Below are positions 1 to 9,338 of a stretch of 64,000 bases of DNA, one piece after another. The notes under the pieces are model-generated. The model saw only the letters and a program-made list of their open reading frames with translations, ran no database searches and was not told the DNA's origin. A program made the position numbers and the translations under genes. Where the stretch lies: the NCBI RefSeq assembly GCF_012927645.1, contig NZ_JABBMT010000007.1, positions 1-64,000 on the forward strand. The letters run 5' to 3'. Positions within the stretch are counted from its first letter, which is position 1. Each line of letters begins with the position of its first letter. The DNA comes from Pseudoalteromonas arctica (GTDB taxonomy: Bacteria; Pseudomonadota; Gammaproteobacteria; Enterobacterales; Alteromonadaceae).

Positions 1-126
1 ATGACCTTGTGGTGCATGACTATATCACTACTTGCTTACAGCACCTTGCTGAGCAGCCAGATAACCTTGAGCCACTGCTACCTTGGAATATTAAGCAAGG
101 CTAGGTGTCGTTAGCTATACGCTTAC
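1..126 (+). mobile_element. Right end of an IS66-family insertion sequence (cut by the window edge)
   Basis: The first bases encode an IS66-type transposase C-terminus. About 16 bases after its stop the sequence ends in CGCTTAC, the complement of the GTAAGCG that begins IS66-family terminal inverted repeats. Directly after position 126 an unrelated reading frame is entered in mid-gene. The left end lies outside the window, so the 8-bp target duplication cannot be checked. The assignment is inference from the end motif and the transposase tail. Confidence 0.6.
3..104 (+). CDS. IS66-family transposase, C-terminal 33 residues only
   Basis: An open frame enters from the left edge and stops at 102-104. 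The last residues include EPLLPWNIKQG; an LLPWN motif close to the stop is typical of the IS66_C domain that ends IS66 transposases. No catalytic residues are inside the window. Together with the adjacent terminal repeat this identifies the element that truncates the next gene. Only the 3' end is visible, so whether the transposase is intact cannot be said. Confidence 0.6.
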   Translation, partial: DLVVHDYITTCLQHLAEQPDNLEPLLPWNIKQG

Positions 127-969
127 GAAGTACAAGCCATTACCACCATTGGCGCACCATCAGATGCGCAACATGTAGCGCATAACTTTGCCGCTCATCT
201 AGATGAGATTAATAGTGAGGGCGAAGCAAAGGTAAATTTAGCAGGGCGAGAATTTACTATTAAAAAACAGTTTGTAGACGATATTGCCAATTACGACCGC
301 AGTCATATTAGTAAATTAAAACGTGCTTTATTAGTTATGCACTCACCAATCGACGCCACAGTAAATATCTCTGAAGCTGAAAAAATTTACGCCGCTGCTA
401 AACATCCAAAAAGCTTTATTAGCCTAGATAACGCCGACCACTTACTCACTAACAAAGACGATGCAGACTACGCAGCAGACGTTATAGCATCATGGGCAAA
501 ACGTTATGTGAATTTTGATAAAAACCAATATAGTGCCAAACTTAGCAGCGGTAATGTATTAGTTGAAGAAAAAGATCATGTCTTTACTCAGCATGTAAGT
601 ACTAAGGATCATACTTGGCTGGCTGATGAACCACTAAGTGTTGGCGGTAATAATTTAGGCCCAGACCCTTATCATCACTTACTGGCAGGACTTGGTACAT
701 GCACCGCGATGACTTTACGTATGTATGCAAGTCGTAAAAACTTGCCACTTGAACACGTAAAGGTAGAACTGGACCACACCCGTGATTATCACGCCGATTG
801 CGATAACTGCGAGCAAACCGACAAACTCGAAGCCATCACCCGTAAAATCACCTTATTAGGCGATTTGAGTGACGCTCAGCGCCAGCGCCTATTAGAAATT
901 GCCGACAAATGCCCTGTGCATAAAACCCTGCATAACAACCCACTGATTGTAAGTGAGCTGGTTGATTAA
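127..969 (+). pseudogene. Alpha/beta hydrolase-OsmC fusion gene, 5' end removed by IS66 insertion
   Basis: The frame is open from the IS boundary at 127 with no start codon until an internal ATG at 337. The upstream codons read like the hydrolase half of the bifunctional family (TIGAPSD, then [18 protein letters not shown]), so coding sequence clearly continues to the junction. The C-terminal part (about residues 75-210 counted from the internal ATG) is an OsmC/Ohr-like peroxiredoxin domain with the expected GTCTAMT and CPVHKTL cysteine motifs. The N-terminal part with the nucleophile elbow is missing. The remaining OsmC domain could still be made from the internal ATG, but no ribosome site stands out there. 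Called a pseudogene because the conserved front half is lost. Confidence 0.8.
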
Positions 970-1026
970 CAAGAAATTCAGCTGCCATAGCGTAATAAAA
1001 GTTGCGCTATGGCATCTATATATAAC

Positions 1027-2172
1027 TTAAGAAATTCTTTTCATTGCATCACGAGCAGATGAAAGTAGCCTATTAATACATACATTAAAGACCCACTTGA
1101 TAAACGCTTTCGTCAGCTTCAGCGGGACTTCAATAAACTTTCCAGCAAAAACAAGCATACAACCCAGTAAGCCTCTGACTTGTTCTTCAAGACCGACCAT
1201 ACTTGAAACTTTAACTACCGCTTCTGCCATAATATCGTAAACGGTGATAACGCATGAAGCAGAGTATTGAAGTGATGCAACGATTCCCGCAAAACCACCA
1301 TCGATCATTACAGTCATTAAAGCTGCTGCTATTTTATCAGCCCAATGTGTAGAATAGGTTGTTTGTAAACGATTGTTATAATTTAAAACCACTCTTTGAT
1401 ATACAGAACTTGGTACTTGGCTATAGACATCATCCCAATCAGTGGCTGTCACTGTCTTAGTGTATCCTGGAGAGTTAAGCAACGAATGTGCAGCAGTATC
1501 AATACCCTGTGCACGATACGAAACATATTCAGGCTCTGTAGTGACTATATGGCAAAAAGGCCATACTGGAACTTTTGGCACAGGGTCGGCGCCATGAACA
1601 CAGCGAAAAACTTTATCAATACGTCCACCACATTGTATAGAAAAATCCTTCTTCCCAGGGCGTGGAGCACCGAACGTATATAAATAAACTATTTTACCGT
1701 ATTTAGACTTGATATAATCGGCTACTAATGTTGCTAAAGAACCACCTAAACTGTGTCCAACACAATGAATAATACCTTTACTACTAAGCACTTCAGGCTT
1801 ACTCATATACTGGTCGATACTGTCAATAAAAGAAGCTACAGTTGTCTGAAAACCCTTATGTACACTGCTACCAGTGTATCCTGTAGTAGCTGTACAAGTA
1901 GCATCAGTCAAAGCATCTGCTAAAGTATCAGTACCCCGTATAGTAATAACATGATCACCTTTATGAGTTTGGCTATGACCTCTACCAATGAATAAAAAGC
2001 CCGTTGTTTGACGCAAAAAAAAACCACCTGAAGAACCTTCAGCCAAGTTTTCCGATTTAAAATGAAATTCATTTTTTATAATTTTTGGCACTACTAATCT
2101 GGTCTTTTTATCAATAGAATCATAAGCAAATAGTGCTAATTGTACAGCTAGTTTAGGTGATAGTTCGGTCAT
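1027..2172 (-). CDS. Class 3 (fungal-type) lipase family protein, putative secreted effector
   Basis: The 381-residue protein has the nucleophile motif GHSLGGSLA near residue 140, the lipase_3 hallmark; Ser is the expected nucleophile, with Asp in GADPVP and a C-terminal His likely completing the triad. The lipase domain covers about residues 1-240. The last 140 residues are hydrophobic and helix-rich, suggesting membrane contact. There is no signal peptide. The next gene downstream is a small periplasm-targeted protein and is duplicated beyond that, the pattern of a toxin with immunity genes as in type VI lipase effectors. No secretion genes, VgrG or PAAR are in the window, so the effector role is inference; a plain cytoplasmic lipase is the alternative. 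Confidence 0.8.
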   Translation of the reverse strand: MTELSPKLAVQLALFAYDSIDKKTRLVVPKIIKNEFHFKSENLAEGSSGGFFLRQTTGFLFIGRGHSQTHKGDHVITIRGTDTLADALTDATCTATTGYTGSSVHKGFQTTVASFIDSIDQYMSKPEVLSSKGIIHCVGHSLGGSLATLVADYIKSKYGKIVYLYTFGAPRPGKKDFSIQCGGRIDKVFRCVHGADPVPKVPVWPFCHIVTTEPEYVSYRAQGIDTAAHSLLNSPGYTKTVTATDWDDVYSQVPSSVYQRVVLNYNNRLQTTYSTHWADKIAAALMTVMIDGGFAGIVASLQYSASCVITVYDIMAEAVVKVSSMVGLEEQVRGLLGCMLVFAGKFIEVPLKLTKAFIKWVFNVCINRLLSSARDAMKRIS

Positions 2173-2205
2173 TAAGTTTCTTCCTTAAAATTAATTGTAA
2201 GCAGT

Positions 2206-2811
2206 TTAATCCGGAGATAATAAACTATTGATGGTATTCTCATCAAAATCACAAATAGTAATCATAGGCTGGTATTGAGACCCACCATACTGACTAATAT
2301 CTAAATCATATTGAATTTCTTCATTCTGTAAATCAGCATGTAGATTCAATAGTAAATTATTAACTGGAGGTACACTTTTCCAGCCTTTACTCATTACCCA
2401 AAGCCAATAATATCCATCATCAGATTCATTTCTTACGTCTTTTACGTCTTTCTTGATAGTAATTTCTTGCCTGATGAGATAATCCTGTCCAAAAATATTC
2501 CCAGGTGCTTTAGATTGTATAACAGACTGATCAAAAGAAAATTCTCCATGGGTATTAGTTAATGCATAATCTGTGACTGGACTTTTTTCATATCCTTCAT
2601 AATATAGCTTTCGCATTACTTCAACACCTGACAATGCTTTTCCTTCATTCGTTATTCGCCCTTTAACTTTAGGCGATAATTCAACATCATAACTTTTAAA
2701 AAACCCAAACATTGCTTGATTCTCCGAAGAATAAACACATAAAAAAAATACGATGAAGCCTAAAAGGTAGGAAGAATGACGAAATGAGAAAGTGGCTTTA
2801 CTTTTTAACAC
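2206..2811 (-). CDS. DUF6795-like small exported protein, putative lipase immunity protein
   Basis: The 201-residue protein has an N-terminal hydrophobic segment (about 14-30), then the block FGFFKSYDVELSPKVKGRI and a transthyretin-like beta domain (EGKALSGVEVMRKLYY, then TNTHGEFSFD) that resembles DUF6795 proteins. It lies upstream of the lipase gene on the same strand, 33 bp apart, so the two are likely co-transcribed. Position beside a lipase and periplasmic targeting suggest immunity against a periplasm-acting lipase; this is inference. A degenerate paralog lies at 3038-3598. Some homologues may start at the internal Met before GFF, but both copies keep the hydrophobic leader, which supports the long start. 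Confidence 0.6.
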   Translation of the reverse strand: MLKSKATFSFRHSSYLLGFIVFFLCVYSSENQAMFGFFKSYDVELSPKVKGRITNEGKALSGVEVMRKLYYEGYEKSPVTDYALTNTHGEFSFDQSVIQSKAPGNIFGQDYLIRQEITIKKDVKDVRNESDDGYYWLWVMSKGWKSVPPVNNLLLNLHADLQNEEIQYDLDISQYGGSQYQPMITICDFDENTINSLLSPD

Positions 2812-3037
2812 ATTTATACCTTCCTTTGGCGTTTAGTATCTATAACAATACAAGCACAATAAAGCGAATTCAAGCCCTTGGCTAAATTATTTAACAAATA
2901 AAGATTAAATTCACCCATAATAAATGCATTAATTTCACTAACTATATAAATTATCTATAATTGAATTTAAGCTTAAATAATAGATTATTGTTTGAAAAAA
3001 ACCACGCCTTAATTTCGAGCATGTATCCGCGATTACT

Positions 3038-3598
3038 TTAATCTGTAGGTAAGTTATTTAGGGAACGCTTTTCAAAAATTAAAAATAGAATTATAGGCTC
3101 ATTTAGAGGACCATCATAGTGACTAATATCAAGATCATATTGAATCTTTTCATTCTGTAAATCAGCATGTAGATTCAACAATAGTTGCTTACTGGATGCA
3201 CGCTTTTCCAGCCTCGACTCAGCGCCGAGAGCCAATTATATATCTCATTAGCTTCATCTTTTAAGCCTTGCTCAATAGAAATTTCCTGAGTAACTAGATA
3301 ACCCTTTCCAAAGAGATTCCCTCACGCCTTAAATTGAATAACAAACAGGTCAAAAGAAATTCTCCATCGATATTAGTTAATGCGTACCCTCTGACTGGAC
3401 TTTTTCATATCCTACATAATATAGCTTTCGCATTACTTCAACACCTGACAATGCTTTTCCTTCATTCGTTATTCGCCCTTTAACTTCAGACGAGAACTCA
3501 ACATCATAACTTTTAAAAAATCCAAAATTGCTTGATTCTCCAAAGAATAAACACATAAAAAATACGATGAAGCCTAAAACTAGGATGAATGACGACAT
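3038..3598 (-). pseudogene. Frameshifted second copy of the DUF6795-like immunity gene
   Basis: Two open fragments match the intact gene at 2206-2811. 3377-3598 carries the hydrophobic leader and the GFFKSYDVEFSSEVKGRI block. 3038-3235 carries LLLNLHADLQNEKIQYDLDI and the C-terminus. The middle, including the fold's central strands, is disrupted by small indels and stops. The upstream non-coding DNA is also copied (about 2810-2886 compared with 3620-3700), so a whole promoter-plus-gene unit was duplicated before decay. Confidence 0.8.
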
Positions 3599-3750
3599 TA
3601 GAAAGTGGCTTTACTTTTTAACACATTTATACCTTCCTTTGGCGCTTACTACCTATATAACCCAAGCACGATAAGGCGAATTCAAGTCTTTAGTTAAATC
3701 ATTTAATAATCACAGTTCACAAGCTAAATACAGTTATTAAAATGAAATCT

Positions 3751-4509
3751 TTATTTAGCTAGCTTTATAACCTTTCTATCAATAAACAACTCAATCTCTT
3801 TACTCATCCGCTCTACTAACCATTTAGGTCCGCCATCATACATATCATTATGGCGTGAGTTCTCTATCGAAATCTGCGTAACCGGGTACTGTGCTAATTC
3901 ATCTTCATTGAGTAATACCTGATTATCCGCAGGGTAATCACTGCCACGCAACGTTAAAACCCGAATGTTTTTATTGCGAGGTAACAACATACGCCGATGA
4001 TCAAGCGTGATAATTTGACTCACTTGTTTAGGATAAATCGCCGCGTAAAGCGCGGCTATATCACCGCCATTAGAATGGCCAAATAACGTTAACCGCGTAA
4101 AATCATACTCTGGGTAGCGAGGGCTCAACTCGGTCACTAAAAATTTAAGAGTGACCACACCACGATGCCAGTTTTCCATACGAGTGGCCATGTAAGGTGG
4201 CGTGCGGTTGAGCGCAGGATCGCTTGCTAATTCATGAGCTACGCTAATGGTTAAATAGCCCTTAGCTGTAAATATATCAGCCGCAAACTGATAGTCAGTA
4301 TGCGCAATACCATATCCGGCATTAATAAATACCACAGGGCATTTTGTTTGTTGGCTACAATGCTCGTTATATGCTGGTAATGAAATATTTATCGGGATCG
4401 CGCGGTCACGCGCTTTATCAACAATCATTTCGCTGTTTGTTGCAGAACTGGCGGCTACACTGACTATGAGAAAAAAGAAGCTCACAAGGTACTTAAAAGG
4501 TGGTGGCAT
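3751..4509 (-). CDS. Exported alpha/beta hydrolase
   Basis: The 252-residue protein begins with a clear signal peptide (about residues 1-23, hydrophobic run FFFLIVSVAASSA). The nucleophile elbow GHSNGGD lies near residue 143, the likely acid is in the region LTLRGSDYPADN, and a C-terminal SRHNDMYDG supplies the His. The size fits small dienelactone-hydrolase or esterase-like enzymes. The gene is alone on its strand with an AT-rich upstream. Substrate cannot be told from sequence. Confidence 0.75.
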   Translation of the reverse strand: MPPPFKYLVSFFFLIVSVAASSATNSEMIVDKARDRAIPINISLPAYNEHCSQQTKCPVVFINAGYGIAHTDYQFAADIFTAKGYLTISVAHELASDPALNRTPPYMATRMENWHRGVVTLKFLVTELSPRYPEYDFTRLTLFGHSNGGDIAALYAAIYPKQVSQIITLDHRRMLLPRNKNIRVLTLRGSDYPADNQVLLNEDELAQYPVTQISIENSRHNDMYDGGPKWLVERMSKEIELFIDRKVIKLAK

Positions 4510-4685
4510 TAATTTGCTCGACTTATTTTATTTAAATTATAAAGTACTTTAAGCCTTTAAATATTAATTGCAATAAAACGAGGTACCTAGAACAGTAGAA
4601 GAGTTTTAAAGAAAAAAATAATTATTATAAATTTATGCGATAATAGTCGTATTGTCCTAACGTCTATTTAGAAAAGAACCTATCC

Positions 4686-5009
4686 ATGAAATCATACAAC
4701 AGCATCGAACAGCGTATCGATATTTTACAAAGCAGAATTGAAGCGTATAAAGATGAAATCAAAACGCTAGAAGCAGAGCCGAGAAATAATAACGAGCGTA
4801 TTATTTTCAAATTTATCGAAACAGGCAGCACTGGCAAGACTAAAGATTTTGTGCGTGAGCTTGGCATTAAATCACCTCGCGATAGCTTATACTCATCTGG
4901 CGATGTGACTAAGCTAATTAAAGATGGCGCTGATGATATTAGCCCAGCACTGCTTAAAATTGCCCGCGCACTTGCCAGCGCACGCAATAAAAACGGCCCA
5001 GCCTGTTAA
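4686..5009 (+). CDS. Hypothetical small coiled-coil protein
   Basis: The 107-residue protein has an N-terminal heptad-rich helix (residues 6-32, IEQRIDILQSRIEAYKDEIK) and a Lys/Arg-rich central part. It has no signal peptide and no family I recognise. The plus-strand frame is preferred over the overlapping minus-strand frame because its residue composition is protein-like and it ends just before a small intergenic gap. The C-terminal half (ISPALLKIARALASAR) could be a DNA-binding helix, but this is a guess. Confidence 0.55.
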   Translation: MKSYNSIEQRIDILQSRIEAYKDEIKTLEAEPRNNNERIIFKFIETGSTGKTKDFVRELGIKSPRDSLYSSGDVTKLIKDGADDISPALLKIARALASARNKNGPAC

Positions 5010-5047
5010 TAATTGCTCATTTTTCAAAGCTGTGTAATCACACAGCT

Positions 5048-5641
5048 TTAATCCACCAGCTCAATATCAAGTCCACTGAGTAAATTTAACGCTTCAAACC
5101 GCTCAAATTTAGCACCACTGACGTCATTATTTTTTATATCAATATTAAACTGTGTGGCACCCACAAAATTAGCGTTACTTAAATTGGTTTGATGAAATAC
5201 ACTGTCTCTAAAATCTGTGCCTATAAACTGACTTTTCCCTAAGTTGGCATGTCTAAAATCAACATCTTTTGCAAAGCAGTCCGTCATTGTTAACGCTTTT
5301 AATGACAACTCGAAAAATGAGCTATGGCTAAGCTCGCAGTCTTTAAAACTAACAGGCGCAGTTAATGCTAGTTGCGGCCAGTTGACTTGTCCCCAAACAA
5401 TGCTATTGAGTTTGCAGCCTTTAAAACTCACCTCTTCTAATGAGCTGTAGTTCCAACTTAAATCACACAAATTGCAATTAATAAACTCACAATCGATAAA
5501 ACGACAGTTACTGAATTGACTGTGACTGAAGTCGCACTCAATAAATTGGCATTGTTCAAATTCAATGTCACTAAAACGCTGTGCTGTTGCTTTAACCTTG
5601 AAGAATTCGTGCTCATAATAATCGTTTTGTGAAAACATCAA
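5048..5641 (-). CDS. Pentapeptide-repeat protein, Qnr-like
   Basis: The 197-residue protein is built of A(D/N)LxX-type five-residue repeats (CQFIECDFSHSQFSNCRF near residues 27-45; ANLGKSQFIGTDFRDSVF near 130-147), predicting a right-handed quadrilateral beta-helix. A break between two repeat blocks (about 75-95) and a short C-terminal helical cap (FERFEALNLLSGLDIEL) mirror the architecture of Qnr/MfpA DNA-gyrase protection proteins, which are about 210-220 residues. Gyrase protection is only a possibility; many marine bacteria encode such proteins with unknown roles. It overlaps the upstream membrane-protein gene by 4 bases, so translation is coupled. Confidence 0.8.
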   Translation of the reverse strand: MMFSQNDYYEHEFFKVKATAQRFSDIEFEQCQFIECDFSHSQFSNCRFIDCEFINCNLCDLSWNYSSLEEVSFKGCKLNSIVWGQVNWPQLALTAPVSFKDCELSHSSFFELSLKALTMTDCFAKDVDFRHANLGKSQFIGTDFRDSVFHQTNLSNANFVGATQFNIDIKNNDVSGAKFERFEALNLLSGLDIELVD

Positions 5642-5847
5642 ACAGCTTCTTTAGGTAAATCACTCTTTAAAGCTAATACAGCAATAAAAATAAGGCCAAG
5701 TATCGGCACCAAACCTAAAAAACCACCAATAATACCAACTATTATAGGAGTTGTTGTTTTACGCTTCCCTAAGAAATAACTAACTATCCCAAATATCGGT
5801 ATTAAAACGAGAACGATAAGACCTAAAAGGGTCGCATTAAAAGACAT
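5638..5847 (-). CDS. Small two-helix membrane protein
   Basis: The 69-residue protein has two hydrophobic segments (about 6-26 and 34-60) separated by a basic GKRKTTT turn. The stop overlaps the start of the pentapeptide-repeat gene (ATGA), so the two form an operon. No family was recognised; it may localise or assist its partner, but nothing in the sequence proves that. Confidence 0.65.
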   Translation of the reverse strand: MSFNATLLGLIVLVLIPIFGIVSYFLGKRKTTTPIIVGIIGGFLGLVPILGLIFIAVLALKSDLPKEAV

Positions 5848-5895
5848 TTTATTTCCTTATTACTAATCATTTGAACTTAAAGTAAATCATAAAAA

Positions 5896-5926
5896 AAACC
5901 CTTAGGTATAGATCTAAGGGTTTTTA
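5896..5926. terminator. Hairpin terminator between aspS and the 5.8-kb membrane gene
   Basis: AAAACCCTTAG and CTAAGGGTTTTT form an 11-bp stem around an 8-base loop, flanked by an A run on one side and a T run on the other. It can work in both directions; it lies just downstream of aspS (minus strand). Confidence 0.8.
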
Positions 5927-5957
5927 AAGTCGGTGCAATTAAGCACGGTGTTATAAC

Positions 5958-7736
5958 TTATTCAGCTGGTTTTTCAGCTTTTTCAACAACACTAATAGCA
6001 AGCTCTGTCAGCGAATCACTGTTAGCTTTGCTAGGCGCATCGGTTAATAAGCACGATGCCTGTGTTGTTTTAGGGAAAGCAATTACGTCACGAATATTAT
6101 CAGTACCACACAGTAGCATTGCTAAACGGTCTAAACCGAACGCTAAACCAGCATGTGGTGGCGTACCGTATTTTAACGCTTCAAGTAAGAAACCAAACTT
6201 GTCTTGCTGCTCTTGTGCATCAATACCTAGGATTCTAAACGCTGCTTCTTGCATATCTGTATTATGAATACGTACCGAACCACCACCTACTTCGTAGCCA
6301 TTTAGTACCATATCGTATGCATCTGAAATAGCCGCTGCTGGGTTTGCTTCAAGTTCGCTTGCATTGACATCTTTTGGTGCTGTAAATGGGTGATGAACAG
6401 CATGCAATGTACCTTCGTCGTCTTCTTCAAACATTGGGAAGTCAACAACCCAAAGTGGTGCCCAGCTATTTAGATTAGTGATTTCTAAATCAAGCCCAAT
6501 CTTAATACGTAGCGCGCCCATTGCTTCATTTACTGTGTTGCGTTTATCAGCACCAAATAAAATGATGTCGCCAGTTTGTGCATTAGTGCGCGCAAGTAGT
6601 TCGTTGATAACGTCTTCATTTAAGAATTTAGCGATTGGTGATTGTACGCCTTCAGCGCCTGCAGTGTGGTCGTTTACTTTCATCCACGCCATGCCTTTAG
6701 CGCCGTAAATGCCGATGAACTTAGTGTAATCATCAAGCTGCTTACGAGAAAGTGCTGCGCCACCTGGTACAGTTAATACCGCAACACGGCCTTTTTCATC
6801 ATTTGCAGGACCTGAGAATACTTTAAATTCAACGTCTTTTACTAAATCAGCAACGTCAATCAGTTTCATTGGGTTACGTAAATCTGGCTTATCAGAACCA
6901 TACAAGCTCATTGCCTCAGCGTAAGGCATGATTGGAAACTCGCCTAAATCGACATCTAGCAACTGTTGCCACATTTCGCGGATCATTTTTTCAGTCATAC
7001 CACGTACTTGATCAGAGCTCATGAACGAGGTCTCTATATCTATTTGGGTAAATTCTGGTTGGCGATCGGCACGTAAATCTTCATCACGGAAACATTTAAC
7101 AATTTGGTAGTAACGGTCAAAACCCGACATCATCAACAATTGCTTAAACAACTGCGGAGACTGCGGTAATGCGTAAAAGCTGCCTTTGTGAACACGGCTC
7201 GGTACTAAGTAATCGCGCGCTCCTTCTGGGGTAGCTTTTGTAAGTACTGGCGTTTCGATGTCTAAAAAGTTATTTTCGTCAAGGAAGCGACGCACAAAGC
7301 TACTTGCTTTAGCGCGTAGTTTAATACGGTCACTCATTTCTAAACGACGAAGGTCTAAGTAACGGTATTTTAAGCGACGCTCTTCAGAGTTTACTTGGTT
7401 AAAATCAAGTGGTAACGGCTCTGAACGGTTGATGATAGTAAGGCCTGTGCCTAAAATTTCAACTTCACCCGTTGCCATATCTTTGTTTATTTGACTCTCT
7501 GGGCGTGCGCGAACTACACCTTTTAATTGTACGCAAAATTCTTGACGTAATGTATTCGCGGTATCCATTAAGCCTTCAACTTCAGGATCGAATACAACTT
7601 GTACTAAACCTTCTCTATCGCGTAAATCGACAAAGATAAGTCCACCAAGGTCACGTCGTTTATTGATCCAACCACATAATTCAACTTCTTGATCTACGTG
7701 TGTTTTATTTAGTTGTCCGCAGTATATAGAGCGCAT
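5958..7736 (-). CDS. aspS: Aspartate-tRNA ligase
   Basis: This is a 592-residue class II aminoacyl-tRNA synthetase of bacterial AspS type. It has an N-terminal OB-fold anticodon-binding domain (about 1-110, [19 protein letters not shown]), motif 2 ([18 protein letters not shown] near 215-235), a GAD insertion domain (about 280-420) and motif 3 ([13 protein letters not shown] near 530-542). It charges tRNA-Asp with aspartate in the cytoplasm. The length matches E. coli AspS (590). The start ATG follows directly from the conserved [10 protein letters not shown]. Seven identical tRNA-Asp genes sit in the same window at 59.5-60.3 kb. Confidence 0.98.
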   Translation of the reverse strand: MRSIYCGQLNKTHVDQEVELCGWINKRRDLGGLIFVDLRDREGLVQVVFDPEVEGLMDTANTLRQEFCVQLKGVVRARPESQINKDMATGEVEILGTGLTIINRSEPLPLDFNQVNSEERRLKYRYLDLRRLEMSDRIKLRAKASSFVRRFLDENNFLDIETPVLTKATPEGARDYLVPSRVHKGSFYALPQSPQLFKQLLMMSGFDRYYQIVKCFRDEDLRADRQPEFTQIDIETSFMSSDQVRGMTEKMIREMWQQLLDVDLGEFPIMPYAEAMSLYGSDKPDLRNPMKLIDVADLVKDVEFKVFSGPANDEKGRVAVLTVPGGAALSRKQLDDYTKFIGIYGAKGMAWMKVNDHTAGAEGVQSPIAKFLNEDVINELLARTNAQTGDIILFGADKRNTVNEAMGALRIKIGLDLEITNLNSWAPLWVVDFPMFEEDDEGTLHAVHHPFTAPKDVNASELEANPAAAISDAYDMVLNGYEVGGGSVRIHNTDMQEAAFRILGIDAQEQQDKFGFLLEALKYGTPPHAGLAFGLDRLAMLLCGTDNIRDVIAFPKTTQASCLLTDAPSKANSDSLTELAISVVEKAEKPAE

Positions 7737-7939
7737 AGTTTTCCTGTCAGTGTAAAGACCAATAGCCGCTTCCCCTAAAAATTGCTGTTTTGGGGGGAGA
7801 ATAAGCCACTATTTATAAATCATTTTAGGTGGAGCATTATACCCAAGTTACTTGAAAATGCGAGCTCGGCAGTAGTGGCTATGCTTTCAATTTATAGATT
7901 TGATATACTAACCAAAACACACAATCAGTTAACCGTTTT

Positions 7940-8788
7940 ATGTTGTATTTAGGGTGTCCACAGTGGTCAAGTACCGCGTGGAAAGGCAATTTATTATCAA
8001 GTCACTGCAAAAATGCCGATATGTTGCACGAATACGCACAGGTGTTTAATTCAGTCGAAGGCAATACCAGCTTTTATGCCGATCCTAGTGTTGAATCATT
8101 AAATCGCTGGCGTGATGCTGTTAATAGTGACTTTAAATTTACGTTTAAATTCCATCGCCGCTTTAGTCATGAATTAAAGCTTACTCATATCGATGACGAA
8201 CTCACTGCATGGTTTAATTTATTCGAACCAATATTGCCTCATGCTGGGCAGATCATGTTGCAGCTACCGAGTAGTTTTAGCCCCAAACAACTGCCGTTAT
8301 TAGCACAGTTTATTGCCAAGCTCCCGACAGGTTTAAACTATGGCGTTGAAGTTCGCCACCCCGATTTTTTTAAAAAAGGCGCAGCCGAAATTGCCTTTAA
8401 TCAGCTATTAATAGCAAACAATGTCAACCGTATCGCAATGGACACCCGCGCATTATTTGCAGTTAAGCCGAACACTGAAGCACTCATCGATGCCCAACAA
8501 AAAAAGCCCCATTTACCCGTGCATGCCATTGCAACAGGCAATCAACCTATGGCCCGTTTTGTGATTGCCGATTTAGAACACGACTATAAAAGCTATTACC
8601 AACCGTGGCTTAAAAAAGTAAAACAATGGCTTGATGAGGGTAAGCACCCGTATGTATTTTTTCATACTGCAGATAACCGCCAAGCACCATTATTAGCACG
8701 CGAGTTTTGCCAAGATTTAAATTATAACCACCGCGTTTTATCGCCTTTTATAGGTGAACAAGAAGCCACTCAATCGAGCTTATTTTAA
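7940..8788 (+). CDS. DUF72 family protein (YecE-like)
   Basis: The 282-residue protein starts LYLGCPQWSSTAWKG, the typical N-terminus of DUF72, a TIM-barrel family of uncharacterised function. Conserved features visible are FNSVEGNTSFY (residues 35-46), VEVRHPDF near 136 and the C-terminal FFHTADNRQAP. Length fits the family. The next gene follows after four bases and is probably co-transcribed. Members are often suspected to act in nucleic-acid metabolism or sugar-related chemistry, but there is no firm function. Confidence 0.9.
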   Translation: MLYLGCPQWSSTAWKGNLLSSHCKNADMLHEYAQVFNSVEGNTSFYADPSVESLNRWRDAVNSDFKFTFKFHRRFSHELKLTHIDDELTAWFNLFEPILPHAGQIMLQLPSSFSPKQLPLLAQFIAKLPTGLNYGVEVRHPDFFKKGAAEIAFNQLLIANNVNRIAMDTRALFAVKPNTEALIDAQQKKPHLPVHAIATGNQPMARFVIADLEHDYKSYYQPWLKKVKQWLDEGKHPYVFFHTADNRQAPLLAREFCQDLNYNHRVLSPFIGEQEATQSSLF

Positions 8789-8792
8789 ATTT

Positions 8793-9290
8793 ATGAAAGA
8801 CTACTCCCACTATTTTAGCGGCTATCCAGAGCAAATTGTAACGCAAGTGATGCAGCTCATTAATAACAACAAACACGGCGCGTATTTAACTAAAAAATAC
8901 CCCAGCTCCCATAATATTACCAGTGACAAGTCGTTATACGCATACGCCACTGAGCTTAAAAAGCGCTATTTAAAAAGCGCCCCGCCGTTTGGCCGCGCCG
9001 CGTTTAAAAAACAAGGCGATATGGTCACTAATGCGCTCGGTACTCATACGTATCGTATGCAAGGTAAAACCCGCAAGCATGACTTAGCGATCAACAGCGA
9101 TTTACTGCGCGCACCAGAGCCATTATTGAAAGCATTAGTGGTGCACGAACTTGCACACTTTAAAGAAAAAGATCACAACAAAAGTTTTTACGCCCTGTGC
9201 TGCCACATGGAACCAAGCTACCATCAACTCGAATTAGATTTACGGATTTTTTGTGTACTAGTAGCTGAAGGTAAAAACCTTTACACATAA
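8793..9290 (+). CDS. YgjP-like zinc metallopeptidase domain protein
   Basis: From the ATG at 8793 the product is 165 residues. A longer frame opening at 8754 would overlap the DUF72 gene by 35 bases; the family N-terminus (YLQGYPAALLDQV-type) aligns with FSGYPEQIVTQV here, so the later start is chosen. The zinc-binding motif HELAHFKEKDH (HExxH-type) is followed by SFYALCCHMEPSYHQLELDLR, the conserved C-terminal block of the DUF45/YgjP family. Substrate is unknown. Confidence 0.85.
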   Translation: MKDYSHYFSGYPEQIVTQVMQLINNNKHGAYLTKKYPSSHNITSDKSLYAYATELKKRYLKSAPPFGRAAFKKQGDMVTNALGTHTYRMQGKTRKHDLAINSDLLRAPEPLLKALVVHELAHFKEKDHNKSFYALCCHMEPSYHQLELDLRIFCVLVAEGKNLYT

Positions 9291-9338
9291 AAATAACTGA
9301 ATCACAAAGTACATAGCCGTACAGTTAACATATAAATA

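Larger units (their letters stand above)
2206..3705. repeat. Diverged tandem duplication of the immunity gene with its upstream region
   Basis: The unit at 2206-2890 and the unit at 3038-3705 match in the coding part and in the upstream stretch that begins with CACATTTATACCTTCCTTTG. The second unit has accumulated frameshifts. The spacer 2891-3037 is AT-rich and shows no gene. Confidence 0.75.

Noticed and set aside
4664..4987. Minus-strand frame opposite the 4.7-kb coiled-coil gene
   Set aside because: Overlaps fully with the plus-strand gene; its product is Ser/Leu-rich like an antisense shadow and it has no ribosome site.
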